NCBI GenBank assembly: GCA_024123955.1
Contig: CP099652.1
Location: 3,782,001-3,846,000 of the forward strand
Length of the DNA: 64,000 nucleotides
Origin: Oxalobacteraceae bacterium OTU3CINTB1
GTDB lineage: Bacteria > Pseudomonadota > Gammaproteobacteria > Burkholderiales > Burkholderiaceae_D
Reading direction: 5' to 3'
The notes beneath the pieces were generated by a model. The model saw only the letters and a program-made list of their open reading frames with translations, had not been told where the DNA came from and made no database searches. Shown here one piece after another: positions 26,287 to 36,322 of this stretch; the first letter of the stretch is position 1; each line of letters starts with the position of its first letter. The position numbers were made by a program, and so were the translations under genes.

Positions 26287-29200
26287 CTATTTTTTCGGTT
26301 TCGAGGCCTTGGCCCGCTTGCGCAGCGGGTTCTCGGCCGGTGCTGCCAGTTCGGTGGGCGCCGGCGCTGGAACTGGAACGGGAACGGGAGCGGGAGCGGG
26401 CTCGATCTCCACCTCGGGTTGCGCCGTCGCCGTGCGGCGCGGTTGCCGGCCCAGCGCCGTGCTCCCCAGCCGCACCGGATTCAGGTCGCTGCCATCGTCG
26501 CAGTCGTGCAGCGTGGCGCCAGGGTAGGTGTTGCGCAGCTTGGCCAGCAACGCCAGCACGATGCGCAGGCGGTACGACACCTCGGTGTAAGCCGCATAGC
26601 GGGCGCGCAGCAAATCCTCCACCCGCGACGCCGTATCTGCCTTGAAGGTCATGCCGGGACACGGTTGCACCGGCTGCGGCGTAAATGCCGTGAACTCGGC
26701 GGGCGCCCTGCCGGCAATCATATTCGCCTCGATCCAGGCGTCGAACGCCAGGCCCCATGGGAGCACGATGCCAGCGGCGCACCGGCAAAGCGCCGCCTCG
26801 CCGCCCTCCACCGGTCCCTCCAGTCCTTCGGCAAGGATCGCCTGCACCCTCGCCTGCACCCGCTCCGTGGTCCAGTCGAACGGCGCGTTTGCCTGCAGCC
26901 AGGCGCACCAGGCGTTCTCGAACCGTTCGAACTGCCAGCCGTTCAACACCACTTCCTTGAAATGCGCCAGCATCAGGTTCTTCACCTTCGCGAACAGCGC
27001 TTCCTCCAGCACCGTGGTGCAGGCGAAGTCGGAAGCTTCCGGCTTGCTCGCGAAGGCGTTGACCAAGGCGGATTCCAGGGCGTCCGGCTGCCAGTACCAT
27101 AGCGTCTTGTCCGCATACCAGCTGTTGAAGATTGCGGAAAAACCCTCGTACAACGCCTCGGCGCACGCGCAGGCCGCGACTCCGCCGGAGCGTTTGCCAT
27201 CGTTGGTCAGGCCTTCGGCTTGCAGTAATTCGGCCACGTCGCCCACCACCGGTTCGCAGGGATTGACGATAAAACCGTCGTTGACCACCCAGCAAACCTT
27301 GGCCAGCAAGTGCGACGGCAGCTCCTGCTGTATCGTGCGGTCGGCGAAGCCGCGCAGATCGAGGTTGTCGTTGAACGGCGCGGTCCATCCCGGCATGACG
27401 AAGCTTAGACGGAACGAATACGGATCGGCGTCGTCGCAAGCGGTGCAGCCGGCGTCGGAACACGGGGCGATCAGCGCGTCACCGGGGAATTTGGGCCGCA
27501 GCAGCAGGTGCTCGACGACGATGCCGCGATAGTTCGCGCTCCAGGACAGCAATTCCTCCATCAGCTCACGGACGGCGGCCAGCGTGTCGTATGCCTCGGC
27601 ACCGGCTCCCATCGCCGCGCCATCCTTGTCCCTGACCTTCAGGCGGAACTTGCCGCCCTGGCCGACAAGGTGGTAGGCCTCCGGCTGGCTCAGACGCGCG
27701 ATGACGGTGTCGTAGGCCAGTTGGCGGGCCGCGTCGTCATCGCTGGCGGTGATCGGCGCGGCAAAGGTCCCTTCCAGCCAGACCCGCTCGTGCCGGTCCC
27801 GCAGCGCGTAGCCGCCGACGCTGCCCAGCGCCGACATGGTCCATGCGAACGCCAGCTCCGGGTAACCCAGCAACAGGCTGACACGCAGCTTGATACCGGC
27901 CACGTTCTCCGGCGCGCACGGCTGCCGGGAGTAGTCGAAGGCGCGCCCGCGGTCGCGGCTGATGCGCGGGTAGCCGTCGAGGAAGCCGATCTTGTCGTCG
28001 ATCAGCCGCTGCATGCCGGTTTGCACGCCGCGTGCGTTGGTCAGCAACAGCGCATACTCGGCGAAGTTCTCGCCGAAGCGTGCCAGCAGATGGTCCAGGA
28101 AGCGGTTGCGCCGCTGCTGGAACTCGGTCTGGGTCTCGGTCATCGCGTTCAGCTTCGCCGGCGTCAGGCCCTGCACCACGTCGCCGTAGGCCGCGATCAC
28201 CGTTGCATCGAGCTCGCGGGCAAAGTAGCTGCGCGTCTGTTTCGGATCGAGCGAGAACAAGTCGGCGACATGGGACAACTGTTCGCCCGCGTTGGCCAGC
28301 AACTGCTCGAACACCATCAGGTACGCCTGCAACTGGCGCGCCTGCGCCTTGCGTAACGACGACGCATTGGCCGACAAACCGGCCGGCCCAATGCCGTAGG
28401 TGTCCGGAAAACCGTATTGCAGCGGATGGTAGCTGTTCGGCCGGCGGAATGTCCCCGATGGCACGGCCAGGTCCAGCGGCGCGTTTTTGATCTTGCCGCG
28501 CTCCGCCTCGCCCTGCAGCTGCGTCAACGTGTCGGCCGCTTCGTCCATGCGGGGACGGAACGGCAAGCCGTTTTTCATGAACAGAAAGCGCGAGCGGCGG
28601 AAGTACAACCGTGGCTGGTGCAGTGGACTCATATACAGCTGCCACGCCGCGCTGCCTTTGGCCGGATCGAACAGTAGCGCGCCGCCGGTGATGGTGGGAT
28701 CGGCCGCGCCCTTGACCAACTCGCCCTCGGCGTCATACTTCGACATGAGCAGGCTGCCGATCGCCACCACGCCCTCGATGTCCATCAAGAGATTGATCAG
28801 GTCCGAGTTGCGCAGCACCGTCTTCAAGCCGGAGGCGGCCAGTTCGTCCTGTTTCAGGAAGCCGCCCTCCGGCATCGGGCCGTTGAAGATCTCCTCCACC
28901 GGCACGCCGCTGTCGAGCATTTCGCGAAGGCTGTAATGCCGCACCGGCGGGTTGAAATACTGCTCGATGCGGAACCAGGCCTGGGCTTGCACCAGCTCGA
29001 TATCTGCGCCTGGCGCCACCTCGATGTCGGCGCAAACCGCGACGTCCTCGATCTTGACGGTGCCGATGCGGCACCAGTCTTCGTCCAGATTGCGGCTGGC
29101 GGCCAGCGTGTCGCGGCTGTGGTCCACCGCCTGCCATGTTTTGCGCGCTTTTTCACGGTAGCGCGGAATGGCGCCTCCGGAACCCGGCGCTTGCAGCAGG

Positions 29201-30135
29201 ATGCGCAGCGCGGCGACGGTGGTGGCGGCGCGCGTCGGATTGTCTCCGAACAGGTGGAGCGCGACGCCGCGTATCGCCACCTTCAACGCGCCCGCCAGTT
29301 CCACCTCGAACGCCAGGTAGAAGACGCCGTTCCAGTGCTGGCGCAGATAACGGTCGCGGCCCGCGTCGTCCAGAACCGGATCGCTCATCACGTCGTACGT
29401 CCTGGTGGCCCCGATTGACAGCAGCTTCACGCCAACTGCGGCGCCGGGTTCCATGAACGCTTGCCAGTCGACCGGGTGCGCCAGCTCCCAATTCGGAAAG
29501 CGAAGCTCCAGCAGCAGCTCATGCGGTTTGCCATCGGCGCCATTGACGCTGGCTTCCAGTTCCACTTTTGCGTCATTCAGATCGCCCGACTCCGGGTCCG
29601 CCTCCAGTTCCAGCAGCACCTCGTAAAGCCCACGCACATCGATGCGTTGTTGAGCGGTGGCCGTCTTCGGCGGGCTGGCGTAGCTGTAAATCTGCTGATT
29701 CAGCTCACAATAGCTGTAATAGACCACGTCGCATGCGCACTGCTTGCAGAACACCCAGGCGTTGCGCACCGGGCCGAGGCCAATCAGCAGGCGGCGGTAA
29801 TCGTCGGGCGTGACCGGATTGACGGTTAAAATCTCCCGCGCGGTGAAAAAGGATTGATAGGGATAGGGATGCGCGGGGTCGGCCGCGGGCGTGGCGGACA
29901 TCAGCAGATCCTTGATGTCCCAGCCGTGCCGGTACGCCAGCTCCGTCAGCAGGTAGCATAGCTGCTCCAGGATCGTGATGCCGGGATCGTGGGCGTTGTA
30001 ATCGGTCCACGCGGCGCTGGACATCTGTTCGATGAACTCTATCCCTTCGCGCCGCAGCGCGTAGAAATCGGCAGCGGGAGTGAGCACCGGCTGTGCCGGA
30101 ATCGTGACCGGGACCTTGGAGGATTCGACGTTCAT
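26287..30135 (-). CDS. eCIS baseplate protein, Afp12-like
   Basis: The 1282-residue protein has the N-terminal signature WTDYNAHDPGITILEQLCYLLTELAYR, the hallmark of Afp12/Pvc12-type baseplate wedge proteins. The long remainder includes paired cysteines (FCKQCACDVVYYSYC and CSDAGCTACDD) and a C-terminal Ala/Pro-rich tail ending in KKRAK-type basic residues. It should form the outer baseplate with the Afp11-like protein. The start at 30135 overlaps the previous stop as ATGA, so the two are translationally coupled. It is longer than many Afp12 proteins; the extra length is in the C-terminal half. Confidence 0.82.
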   Translation of the reverse strand: MNVESSKVPVTIPAQPVLTPAADFYALRREGIEFIEQMSSAAWTDYNAHDPGITILEQLCYLLTELAYRHGWDIKDLLMSATPAADPAHPYPYQSFFTAREILTVNPVTPDDYRRLLIGLGPVRNAWVFCKQCACDVVYYSYCELNQQIYSYASPPKTATAQQRIDVRGLYEVLLELEADPESGDLNDAKVELEASVNGADGKPHELLLELRFPNWELAHPVDWQAFMEPGAAVGVKLLSIGATRTYDVMSDPVLDDAGRDRYLRQHWNGVFYLAFEVELAGALKVAIRGVALHLFGDNPTRAATTVAALRILLQAPGSGGAIPRYREKARKTWQAVDHSRDTLAASRNLDEDWCRIGTVKIEDVAVCADIEVAPGADIELVQAQAWFRIEQYFNPPVRHYSLREMLDSGVPVEEIFNGPMPEGGFLKQDELAASGLKTVLRNSDLINLLMDIEGVVAIGSLLMSKYDAEGELVKGAADPTITGGALLFDPAKGSAAWQLYMSPLHQPRLYFRRSRFLFMKNGLPFRPRMDEAADTLTQLQGEAERGKIKNAPLDLAVPSGTFRRPNSYHPLQYGFPDTYGIGPAGLSANASSLRKAQARQLQAYLMVFEQLLANAGEQLSHVADLFSLDPKQTRSYFARELDATVIAAYGDVVQGLTPAKLNAMTETQTEFQQRRNRFLDHLLARFGENFAEYALLLTNARGVQTGMQRLIDDKIGFLDGYPRISRDRGRAFDYSRQPCAPENVAGIKLRVSLLLGYPELAFAWTMSALGSVGGYALRDRHERVWLEGTFAAPITASDDDAARQLAYDTVIARLSQPEAYHLVGQGGKFRLKVRDKDGAAMGAGAEAYDTLAAVRELMEELLSWSANYRGIVVEHLLLRPKFPGDALIAPCSDAGCTACDDADPYSFRLSFVMPGWTAPFNDNLDLRGFADRTIQQELPSHLLAKVCWVVNDGFIVNPCEPVVGDVAELLQAEGLTNDGKRSGGVAACACAEALYEGFSAIFNSWYADKTLWYWQPDALESALVNAFASKPEASDFACTTVLEEALFAKVKNLMLAHFKEVVLNGWQFERFENAWCAWLQANAPFDWTTERVQARVQAILAEGLEGPVEGGEAALCRCAAGIVLPWGLAFDAWIEANMIAGRAPAEFTAFTPQPVQPCPGMTFKADTASRVEDLLRARYAAYTEVSYRLRIVLALLAKLRNTYPGATLHDCDDGSDLNPVRLGSTALGRQPRRTATAQPEVEIEPAPAPVPVPVPAPAPTELAAPAENPLRKRAKASKPKK

Positions 30136-33100
30136 GACGCCTCGCAGGGGCAATGTTCGGCGGCTCCCGCCTGATCCTGTGGATGCAGCACGGTGACCGA
30201 GTGCTTCACCGCCGGCACCGAAACCAGTATCGACACAGCCAGCGAGCCGCTTACCTCCGCCAGATCGACCATGCCCTGATCGCCGTCGATGTCATGGAAC
30301 AGCTGGAAGTCGGTGACATAGTCGACGTACGGCCGTTCCTCGACGAAGTTGATCAGCACGGATTTGTAGACCTTTCCGCCGAAGGTGGGGCTGGCGCCGT
30401 CCGCGTACGCCCACGGCGACAGAAAACGGGTGATCTCCTCGCGCAGCAGCTTGACGTGGTAGGACTCGTCGTAGCCGCCGTGGAGCCGCAGCTTGAATGC
30501 CAGCCGCACCTCCTCGAATTTCGGGTTGCGGACGTGCAGCCGCACAAAGCACCCGCTGCGCTGGCGCAGGAAGCCTTCTATCTTCTGCAGCAGATCGAGG
30601 CTGGTGTTGGGCCTCAGCGGGTCACGCAGATTCTGCGACAACTGGCTCGGTATCGTAACGACGGTGACGTGGCCTGGCGCGAGCTCGCGGTAGATGCCGA
30701 CGCCGTCGTCCGGCTCGTACCGGGTGTGGTTCAGGCACTTTACCTTGTGGATCTGCGGGAAGGCTTCCAGCAACAGATGTTCGTAATCCCACAGCGCGAT
30801 GGCGCGGTCCTTGTGCCGCAGCCGCTCGCTGACCCGCGTCTGGAAATCGCCAGGCGCTTCGGCGCCGCGCCCGCCGAAGCTGGCGAACGGCTGGGCAAGC
30901 TGCTTGACGGCGGGATCAGGCGCCGCCAGCTTGGTCGCCACGCCGGCCGGCAAGGTGGTCGCGGCGAAGGCCGGATCGTTATCGCGATCGGTGAAGCGTG
31001 CCTCCACCGCCTGCGCCGCCACCAGCAACAGGCGGCAGGCCGCATCGACCTTGCGCTGCACCGCCAGCCGTATCCAGTGCAGGCCCGGAGCCAGCAAGGT
31101 GTTGGTGGCGGTGGCGTCGGCCGGCATTGCCAGCGTGACGATGCCGGAGTTGAGCAGTCCAGCCGTGCCGTCGCCCACATCGTTGTCGGCAAAGGCCACC
31201 CATTCGTTATCACGCAAATAGCTCCAGGCGATGTGCTGGTTTGGCTTGGACGACAGCGGATCGGCGGTGCCCGGCGCCACTTCCATCAACAAGGACAGGT
31301 TTTGCGGCGGCTTGAGCGCGGCGACGCCGATGTAGAACTCCGCCGCGCTTTCCGTGCCGGAATCGGCCTTCTGGAACGCGAACCGGGGCAGCATCGCCAC
31401 CTTGTGCGCGCTGTTGCGCAGCGGATGCTGCTCCGCCTGTCCAAACGGTCCGACGTGGAAAAAGCGCGCCTGGCGTTTGGCGTAGGCTGCGGCATCCGTG
31501 CTATCGAGCGCGATGATCTGGCTGGCGCTGTAGTCGATCGAGATGGCTTTCATCAAAGGCCCGACCGGCGGCGCGCCGGGGTTGGTGCCCTCGCCGGGCT
31601 TCTGGTGCAAAAAGGTGACCAAAGCCGCCTGATAGGCGTCTTGTCCGAATCCCGTGTCCAGCGACAGCCGCAGGTATCCCTGACGCGAAGTGTTGTCGTA
31701 AAACTGTGGCTCGGGCGGGTCAGGTGCGTCGATCACCGGCAAGGTAAGGCCGGAGGTCAGCGCGATTTGCGTGGCGCCCACCGCCACGGGCGCGATCCCG
31801 CTGTTCAACCACTGTCCGCCATTGAGGAAAGCGATGCTCATGGTCGGCATGGGCGTCAGCGGATAGGGCCGCAGCGGCTCGTCCTGCCACAGCGCCTGGA
31901 TCACTGCACTAGTCAGCTTCTTCTGGAAGATCTCGCGCGCGCCGATGATCAACGCGCTGCCTTGCACCGGCTGCGCGCCGAAGGGCTGGAACGGCTTGGA
32001 GGTATCGACGGGACCGAAGTCGTTGGAGACGCTGAGCGCTTTGATTCCCTTCACCTGCACGCCGACCTGGCAGCTGCGCACCATCAAATCCTGCAAGCGT
32101 CCATAGGCATAGCCGGCATTTGGACGCTGCCGCAGCAGCACCTGCATCACCGGCAGGCCGACGCCGAAACGGCCACCGTGCACCTTTTCCGACCAGGCGA
32201 CGATGGCCGGGTCGGCGCCGTCGGCCCGCAACGTCAGGCGCAGCACGCCGCCGGCGAATTGCAAGTGCGCCGGCGACTTCTCAAGCCAGCCTTGTTCGGT
32301 CGTCAGCAGGCAGACCACGTCGGCGGCCATGTCGCCGGCCGGTGCGGCGCCTTCGAGCTGCAAGGCGATCTCGATGTCGCGCGTGCCCTCGGACAGCAGC
32401 AGGTAGTGCGATGCCACGGCGAACCCGATGGTCGCCGGCGGCATGTCGATCCGCGCCAACGTGCCGTTGGCGTAGCGTTTGTTATGGAACGGATGCCAGG
32501 ACGGCTCGTCGGCGGGCAGCGCCGCGCCCAGGCCATCGCTGGAATTCGCCACCGGCGAGGCGTAGAGCCGGCCGGCGTCATGAACGGCGCCGCCGGCCAC
32601 CTTCTCGGCATCGTGCCGGTACAGCGTTTGCAGCGACGCGATGGCGGCCTGGTTGAGGACCGTCGACCGCGTCAGTTCGAACAGCGCCTCCTTGCCCCGT
32701 GCGTCCTTGCCCGCTTTGACCAGCGTACCTTCCGCCAGGAGATGCGCCGGCACCTGCTTCGCCAATTCCCCCAGCAAATGAACATGGCCCGGTTGCGCGC
32801 CCTTCTCTTTCAGGCGAAGGACCTCGCGGTAGTAGAAGTCCATATGCCGGGCTGTCAAGGTATTCGACTCGGCGCGCACTCTTTCGTACAGGCGGAGGAA
32901 AGCCAGGAACAAGCCGTAATGCGGCTCATGGGTGTCGCGCACGGTGAAGCTCTCTTCAAGCGCGACACCAGCCGCAGCGACCGCGCGCGCATAAACCTTC
33001 AACAGCCGGTCGAAAATGGACGTAAACAGATTATGCGTGGCGATGTGATTGACCCGGGCGAATAGCGTCGCCCCGCTGCCGTAAATGCCGGTTTCCGGAT

Positions 33101-33809
33101 ACAGCGCCGGATTGCCGAGGTTGAGCAGATACTGGGGCCAGTCGGTCGCGGCGTCGTCGACGATCCAGTCGGCGGACAGCGGATGCGCGCTATCCAGCAG
33201 CGCCTGCGGCAGCGTGAGCGCCGCGCCGAGGATGTCCAGCGATGGCGGCGCGTCGGCCAGGTAAGGACCGGCTGGTGGACCGGCGGCCACCATGCCGTCG
33301 CGGTGGTACAGCAGCAGCGTCTTCAACGCAGGCGCCAACTGTCTGGCGATCAGGTTCTGTAACAATGATTTAAGCGGCAGTTCGGCCGGCAGGCCTTGCG
33401 ATAGCTGGTCCAACCGGGCGGCCAAGGTGGCGGCGCTGCCGAACAACTGCCCGAGACGCAGCCGCAGGCCGGCTTCATCGGCATCGTTGTCGAGGGTATC
33501 GAGGAAATCGAAAGCGGCCTTGATCGCCGACTTGTAGCCGTCCACGTCTTGCACCGCCGCCACGGCCAGCTGCACCGAGACATCGTTGCTGAAGAAGTCC
33601 CGCCAATCGCCATCCGGCTGGTTCTTGTCGTTGAAGAAGCGCAGGTACGCGGCATAGGCGCGGGCGAATATCATCCGGTGCGCGGGCTCGCGCTGATCGA
33701 CAGGCGCGTAGTCCGGCGACAGCGCCGCCACCCGGCGCTGCGTCTGGCTACACCCTTCCCGTACCAGCTTGAACGGATCGGTGTTATGCGTGCAATCGTT
33801 GAGCGGCAT
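30132..33809 (-). CDS. eCIS baseplate J-like protein, Afp11-like
   Basis: The 1225-residue protein has a helical N-terminal half and a C-terminal baseplate-J/gp6-like module. Recognisable parts are GRGAEAPGDFQTRVSERLRHKDRAI, WDYEHLLLEAFPQIHKVKCLNH and a late LREEITRFLSPWAY followed by FGGKVYKSVLINFVE. Such proteins form the hexameric wedges around the spike. The stop overlaps the Afp12-like start by ATGA, and the gene follows gp25 with a 12-base gap. No truncation or frameshift is visible. Confidence 0.82.
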   Translation of the reverse strand: MPLNDCTHNTDPFKLVREGCSQTQRRVAALSPDYAPVDQREPAHRMIFARAYAAYLRFFNDKNQPDGDWRDFFSNDVSVQLAVAAVQDVDGYKSAIKAAFDFLDTLDNDADEAGLRLRLGQLFGSAATLAARLDQLSQGLPAELPLKSLLQNLIARQLAPALKTLLLYHRDGMVAAGPPAGPYLADAPPSLDILGAALTLPQALLDSAHPLSADWIVDDAATDWPQYLLNLGNPALYPETGIYGSGATLFARVNHIATHNLFTSIFDRLLKVYARAVAAAGVALEESFTVRDTHEPHYGLFLAFLRLYERVRAESNTLTARHMDFYYREVLRLKEKGAQPGHVHLLGELAKQVPAHLLAEGTLVKAGKDARGKEALFELTRSTVLNQAAIASLQTLYRHDAEKVAGGAVHDAGRLYASPVANSSDGLGAALPADEPSWHPFHNKRYANGTLARIDMPPATIGFAVASHYLLLSEGTRDIEIALQLEGAAPAGDMAADVVCLLTTEQGWLEKSPAHLQFAGGVLRLTLRADGADPAIVAWSEKVHGGRFGVGLPVMQVLLRQRPNAGYAYGRLQDLMVRSCQVGVQVKGIKALSVSNDFGPVDTSKPFQPFGAQPVQGSALIIGAREIFQKKLTSAVIQALWQDEPLRPYPLTPMPTMSIAFLNGGQWLNSGIAPVAVGATQIALTSGLTLPVIDAPDPPEPQFYDNTSRQGYLRLSLDTGFGQDAYQAALVTFLHQKPGEGTNPGAPPVGPLMKAISIDYSASQIIALDSTDAAAYAKRQARFFHVGPFGQAEQHPLRNSAHKVAMLPRFAFQKADSGTESAAEFYIGVAALKPPQNLSLLMEVAPGTADPLSSKPNQHIAWSYLRDNEWVAFADNDVGDGTAGLLNSGIVTLAMPADATATNTLLAPGLHWIRLAVQRKVDAACRLLLVAAQAVEARFTDRDNDPAFAATTLPAGVATKLAAPDPAVKQLAQPFASFGGRGAEAPGDFQTRVSERLRHKDRAIALWDYEHLLLEAFPQIHKVKCLNHTRYEPDDGVGIYRELAPGHVTVVTIPSQLSQNLRDPLRPNTSLDLLQKIEGFLRQRSGCFVRLHVRNPKFEEVRLAFKLRLHGGYDESYHVKLLREEITRFLSPWAYADGASPTFGGKVYKSVLINFVEERPYVDYVTDFQLFHDIDGDQGMVDLAEVSGSLAVSILVSVPAVKHSVTVLHPQDQAGAAEHCPCEAS

Positions 33810-33821
33810 CGGATACCCGCG

Positions 33822-34256
33822 CTATGGCAAAAGGTTCACCGAGGTGGTGAGGTTGATGTCGGTGCCTTCCAGTTTGTAGAACGGGAAGACGAAATTAAAG
33901 CGCGAGTTGGTGGCCTTGACGCGGTACACCACTTCGATCAGGATCACGCCTTCCAGCTGGCGGCTGTCGTCCAACACGACCTGTTCGACCTCGATGCGCG
34001 ATTCAAAGTAAAGGATCGCCGTCTCCACCTTGTCGGCCATCAGCGTTTTCATCCGCGTATCGAGACTCTCGAACACCAGTTCATCCAGATTGCATCCGTA
34101 TTGCGGCAGCATGGTGCGCTCGCCCAGCGCGGTGGTCAGCAGCACCTCCAGGCTGGAGGCGATGTCGGCTTCGTCCTCCAGCATCTCCACCCCGCCACGC
34201 GCGCGGCTGAAGGTGGGCGGAAATGACCAGCCACGGCCCAGATATTCGCGTCGCAT
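33822..34256 (-). CDS. gp25/GPW-like baseplate protein (Afp9-like)
   Basis: The 144-residue protein carries the gp25 fold signature GRGWSFPPTFSRA, EDEADIASSLEVLLTTALGERTMLPQYGCNLDELVFE. It nucleates sheath assembly on the baseplate. I place the start at the ATG at 34256 because GGAGG lies six bases upstream within the end of the PAAR gene; a TTG two codons earlier would leave no room for that site. It sits between PAAR and the Afp11-like gene. Confidence 0.9.
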   Translation of the reverse strand: MRREYLGRGWSFPPTFSRARGGVEMLEDEADIASSLEVLLTTALGERTMLPQYGCNLDELVFESLDTRMKTLMADKVETAILYFESRIEVEQVVLDDSRQLEGVILIEVVYRVKATNSRFNFVFPFYKLEGTDINLTTSVNLLP

Positions 34257-34258
34257 GC

Positions 34259-34528
34259 TCAACCTCCGATCAACACGGTGGCCGCCCCGGGACCGATGAC
34301 GGTGCCGCCGCCCGCCGTCAGGTCGGCCAGCCGCGCCGCCGGCACGCCGCCTATCATCACCGTCGCCGAGCCCTTGATGATGACGTCCGCACCGCAGCTG
34401 TCGCCCATGCGCGCGGCCGGCATCCCCATGATCAGCACCGTCGGCGCGCCCGGCGGAATGATCGGCGCGGGCGCACCGCTGGTGGCGGGACTGACTATCA
34501 TGTCGCTGATCCTTGCCGCTGGCAGCAT
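34259..34528 (-). CDS. PAAR spike-tip protein (Afp10-like)
   Basis: The 89-residue protein is a PAAR-repeat cone with MPAARMGD and VPAARLADLTAGGG repeats and glycine turns (GSATVMIGG, GAATVLIGG). It sharpens the tip of the VgrG-like spike. It is immediately downstream of the spike gene and ends three bases before the gp25 start. Confidence 0.92.
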   Translation of the reverse strand: MLPAARISDMIVSPATSGAPAPIIPPGAPTVLIMGMPAARMGDSCGADVIIKGSATVMIGGVPAARLADLTAGGGTVIGPGAATVLIGG

Positions 34529-34555
34529 GCCGTTCTCCCTTTATGGCTGGTCCGA

Positions 34556-36322
34556 CTAGTTAATCTGCACCATGCCGCCCTGTATCACGGCGGTGGCACT
34601 GCCCTTCAAGGTGGTGCTGGCACCCGATACTTCGGCGGTGGCCGTGCCGGCGGCCTTGAATCCGGCGCTGGCTTTCAGTTCTATGTTGACGCCCTCGAAC
34701 TTGATGTCCTTCGCCGCCTTGAACACCATGTCCTTGCTGCTCTCGACCTTCACGCCGCTGTCGTCGAGCGTGATCTTGTTGCCATTCTGGTCCTCGATAA
34801 CGATGCCCTTGGCGTCGTCCGACAAGGTGACCCGGTTGCCGGCGGGGGTCTCCAGCAGCGCGCGCTTCTTGTCGTCGTCGAACAGCATGCGCAGCTTGGC
34901 GCGGCTGACGTAGCCCTTCAAATCGTTCTTGTCCGCCAGCGCTTCCGGCGCCGGCTTGGCGCTGCTGTGGCACATGCCCAGCACCACCGGGTGGCGCGGA
35001 TCGGCGTCCAGGAAACCGACGATCACCTCGTCGCCGACCTCCGGCCGGAAGAAGCTGCCGCGCTCCTTGCCGGCGTCCAGGCAGGCGATCCTGCTCCATA
35101 CGCCTTCGGTCACGTTGTCCGCGAACGGCAGCCGCACCGCGATGCGCTCCTCGTGCGCCGGATCGCCTTCCAGCGCGGTGACCACGCCGATCTGCAAGCC
35201 GCTGACGGCCGGCAGCAGGCCGGCCGCCGGCAAGGGCCGCAAGTCGGCCAGGGCCGCGAACTGCTTCGATTCAAGGCCGAACTGCACGTCGGTCTCCCAG
35301 TTGCCGCCGCTGACGCTGTGGCGCACGCCGGACACATACAGTTTGCCGGCAAAGCGCTGGCCGACGCCGTTCAACGCCATCACATCGCCCGGTTTGATGG
35401 CCGCCAGTCCCTGGCAGCGCGCCCGCCCGCGCACCTTGGCCAGGCGCTCGCGCTGCAGCTGTGCGTCGGCCCAGGCCTGCAACTCGCCTTGAGCCAGTCC
35501 GCCGCCATGGCGCAGCAGCAGCGCTTTACCCGCCGCCACCTTGGCCAGGTCGGCCGGTTCCAGGTTGCCGCTGGAACCGGCCTTGCCTTCGCTGGCCTCG
35601 GCCACCAACAGCTTCTGGTCGGCCGCGCTCCAGCTGCTGGCGTTGACGGCCCGGCTCTGCGAGCGGGCGTCGATCTCCGCGTCCAGCTCTATCAGGCTCG
35701 CGCCGAAACGCACGCTCAGCGCCTCGGCCGCGGTGGTGGACGGACGCATCACCTTGATCTTGCCGTCGTCGGCCAGCACCACCATGCCGTTGGCTTCCGC
35801 GCGGCACAGCATGTAGTCCCAATCGCTGGCCTGGAACTGCACCGATTCCTCCAGCGCCGCGCCGGTCGACTCGACTTCGTGTTGCAGACCGTGGGCGCCG
35901 ACCAGCTGTTCGATGATTTCGCTGTCGCTCCGTGCCGCGAAGTGGCGCGTAGCCGGCTCCGTGCTCATTTTTACCGCCTCGTCGCGGCAATCGATAATCA
36001 GCTGGCTGGAATTCTTGCGCACGCGGATGCTATGCCTCACGATCACACCTTTGAACACCGTCTCGTTCTTGGCCTGATAACCGAGCTTGATCTCGATTTT
36101 TTTACCGGGGATGAAATGCTCGGCCTCACTGGCGGGAAAAGTCGCCTGCGCGGCATCGCCATCTTTCAACTCGATCATCGCGGTCGGTATGCGGTTCAAC
36201 TCGCGGGTGACCTCCACGTTCAGCACATGGAACTGGCCCGCCACGTCGGTTCCCTCCACGATCACGGCGAAGGTGCAGACGTCGGCCTTTTCGGTGCCGG
36301 GGATGACGCCGCCGTCGTTCAT
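34556..36322 (-). CDS. VgrG-like spike protein (Afp8-like)
   Basis: The 588-residue protein combines a gp27-like N-terminal half (VLNVEVTRELNRIPTAMIEL, CRDEAVKMST), a gp5 OB-fold (around VTALEGDPAHEERIAVRLPF and RPEVGDEVIVGFL) and a C-terminal repetitive beta-helix needle (VFKAAKDIKFEGVNIEL and following). It resembles type VI VgrG, but the neighbours identify it as the eCIS spike. The ATG at 36322 overlaps the LysM-gene stop as ATGA. It should sit on the PAAR tip side of the tube. Confidence 0.9.
   Translation of the reverse strand: MNDGGVIPGTEKADVCTFAVIVEGTDVAGQFHVLNVEVTRELNRIPTAMIELKDGDAAQATFPASEAEHFIPGKKIEIKLGYQAKNETVFKGVIVRHSIRVRKNSSQLIIDCRDEAVKMSTEPATRHFAARSDSEIIEQLVGAHGLQHEVESTGAALEESVQFQASDWDYMLCRAEANGMVVLADDGKIKVMRPSTTAAEALSVRFGASLIELDAEIDARSQSRAVNASSWSAADQKLLVAEASEGKAGSSGNLEPADLAKVAAGKALLLRHGGGLAQGELQAWADAQLQRERLAKVRGRARCQGLAAIKPGDVMALNGVGQRFAGKLYVSGVRHSVSGGNWETDVQFGLESKQFAALADLRPLPAAGLLPAVSGLQIGVVTALEGDPAHEERIAVRLPFADNVTEGVWSRIACLDAGKERGSFFRPEVGDEVIVGFLDADPRHPVVLGMCHSSAKPAPEALADKNDLKGYVSRAKLRMLFDDDKKRALLETPAGNRVTLSDDAKGIVIEDQNGNKITLDDSGVKVESSKDMVFKAAKDIKFEGVNIELKASAGFKAAGTATAEVSGASTTLKGSATAVIQGGMVQIN

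Noticed and set aside
30153..33065. Very long open frame on the plus strand opposite the Afp11-like gene, and similar ones at 19251-21047, 22048-23700, 24811-27102 and 45903-47945
   Set aside because: They mirror real minus-strand genes in GC-rich DNA; the translations are rich in Arg, His, Gln and Ala and show no domain, while the opposite strands encode recognised proteins.
34259..36322. VgrG and PAAR as evidence of a type VI secretion system
   Set aside because: No membrane-complex or TssA/E/F/G-type genes are present; the neighbours (DUF5908, LysM, tape measure, DUF4157, cap, sheath with eCIS signatures) define an eCIS.
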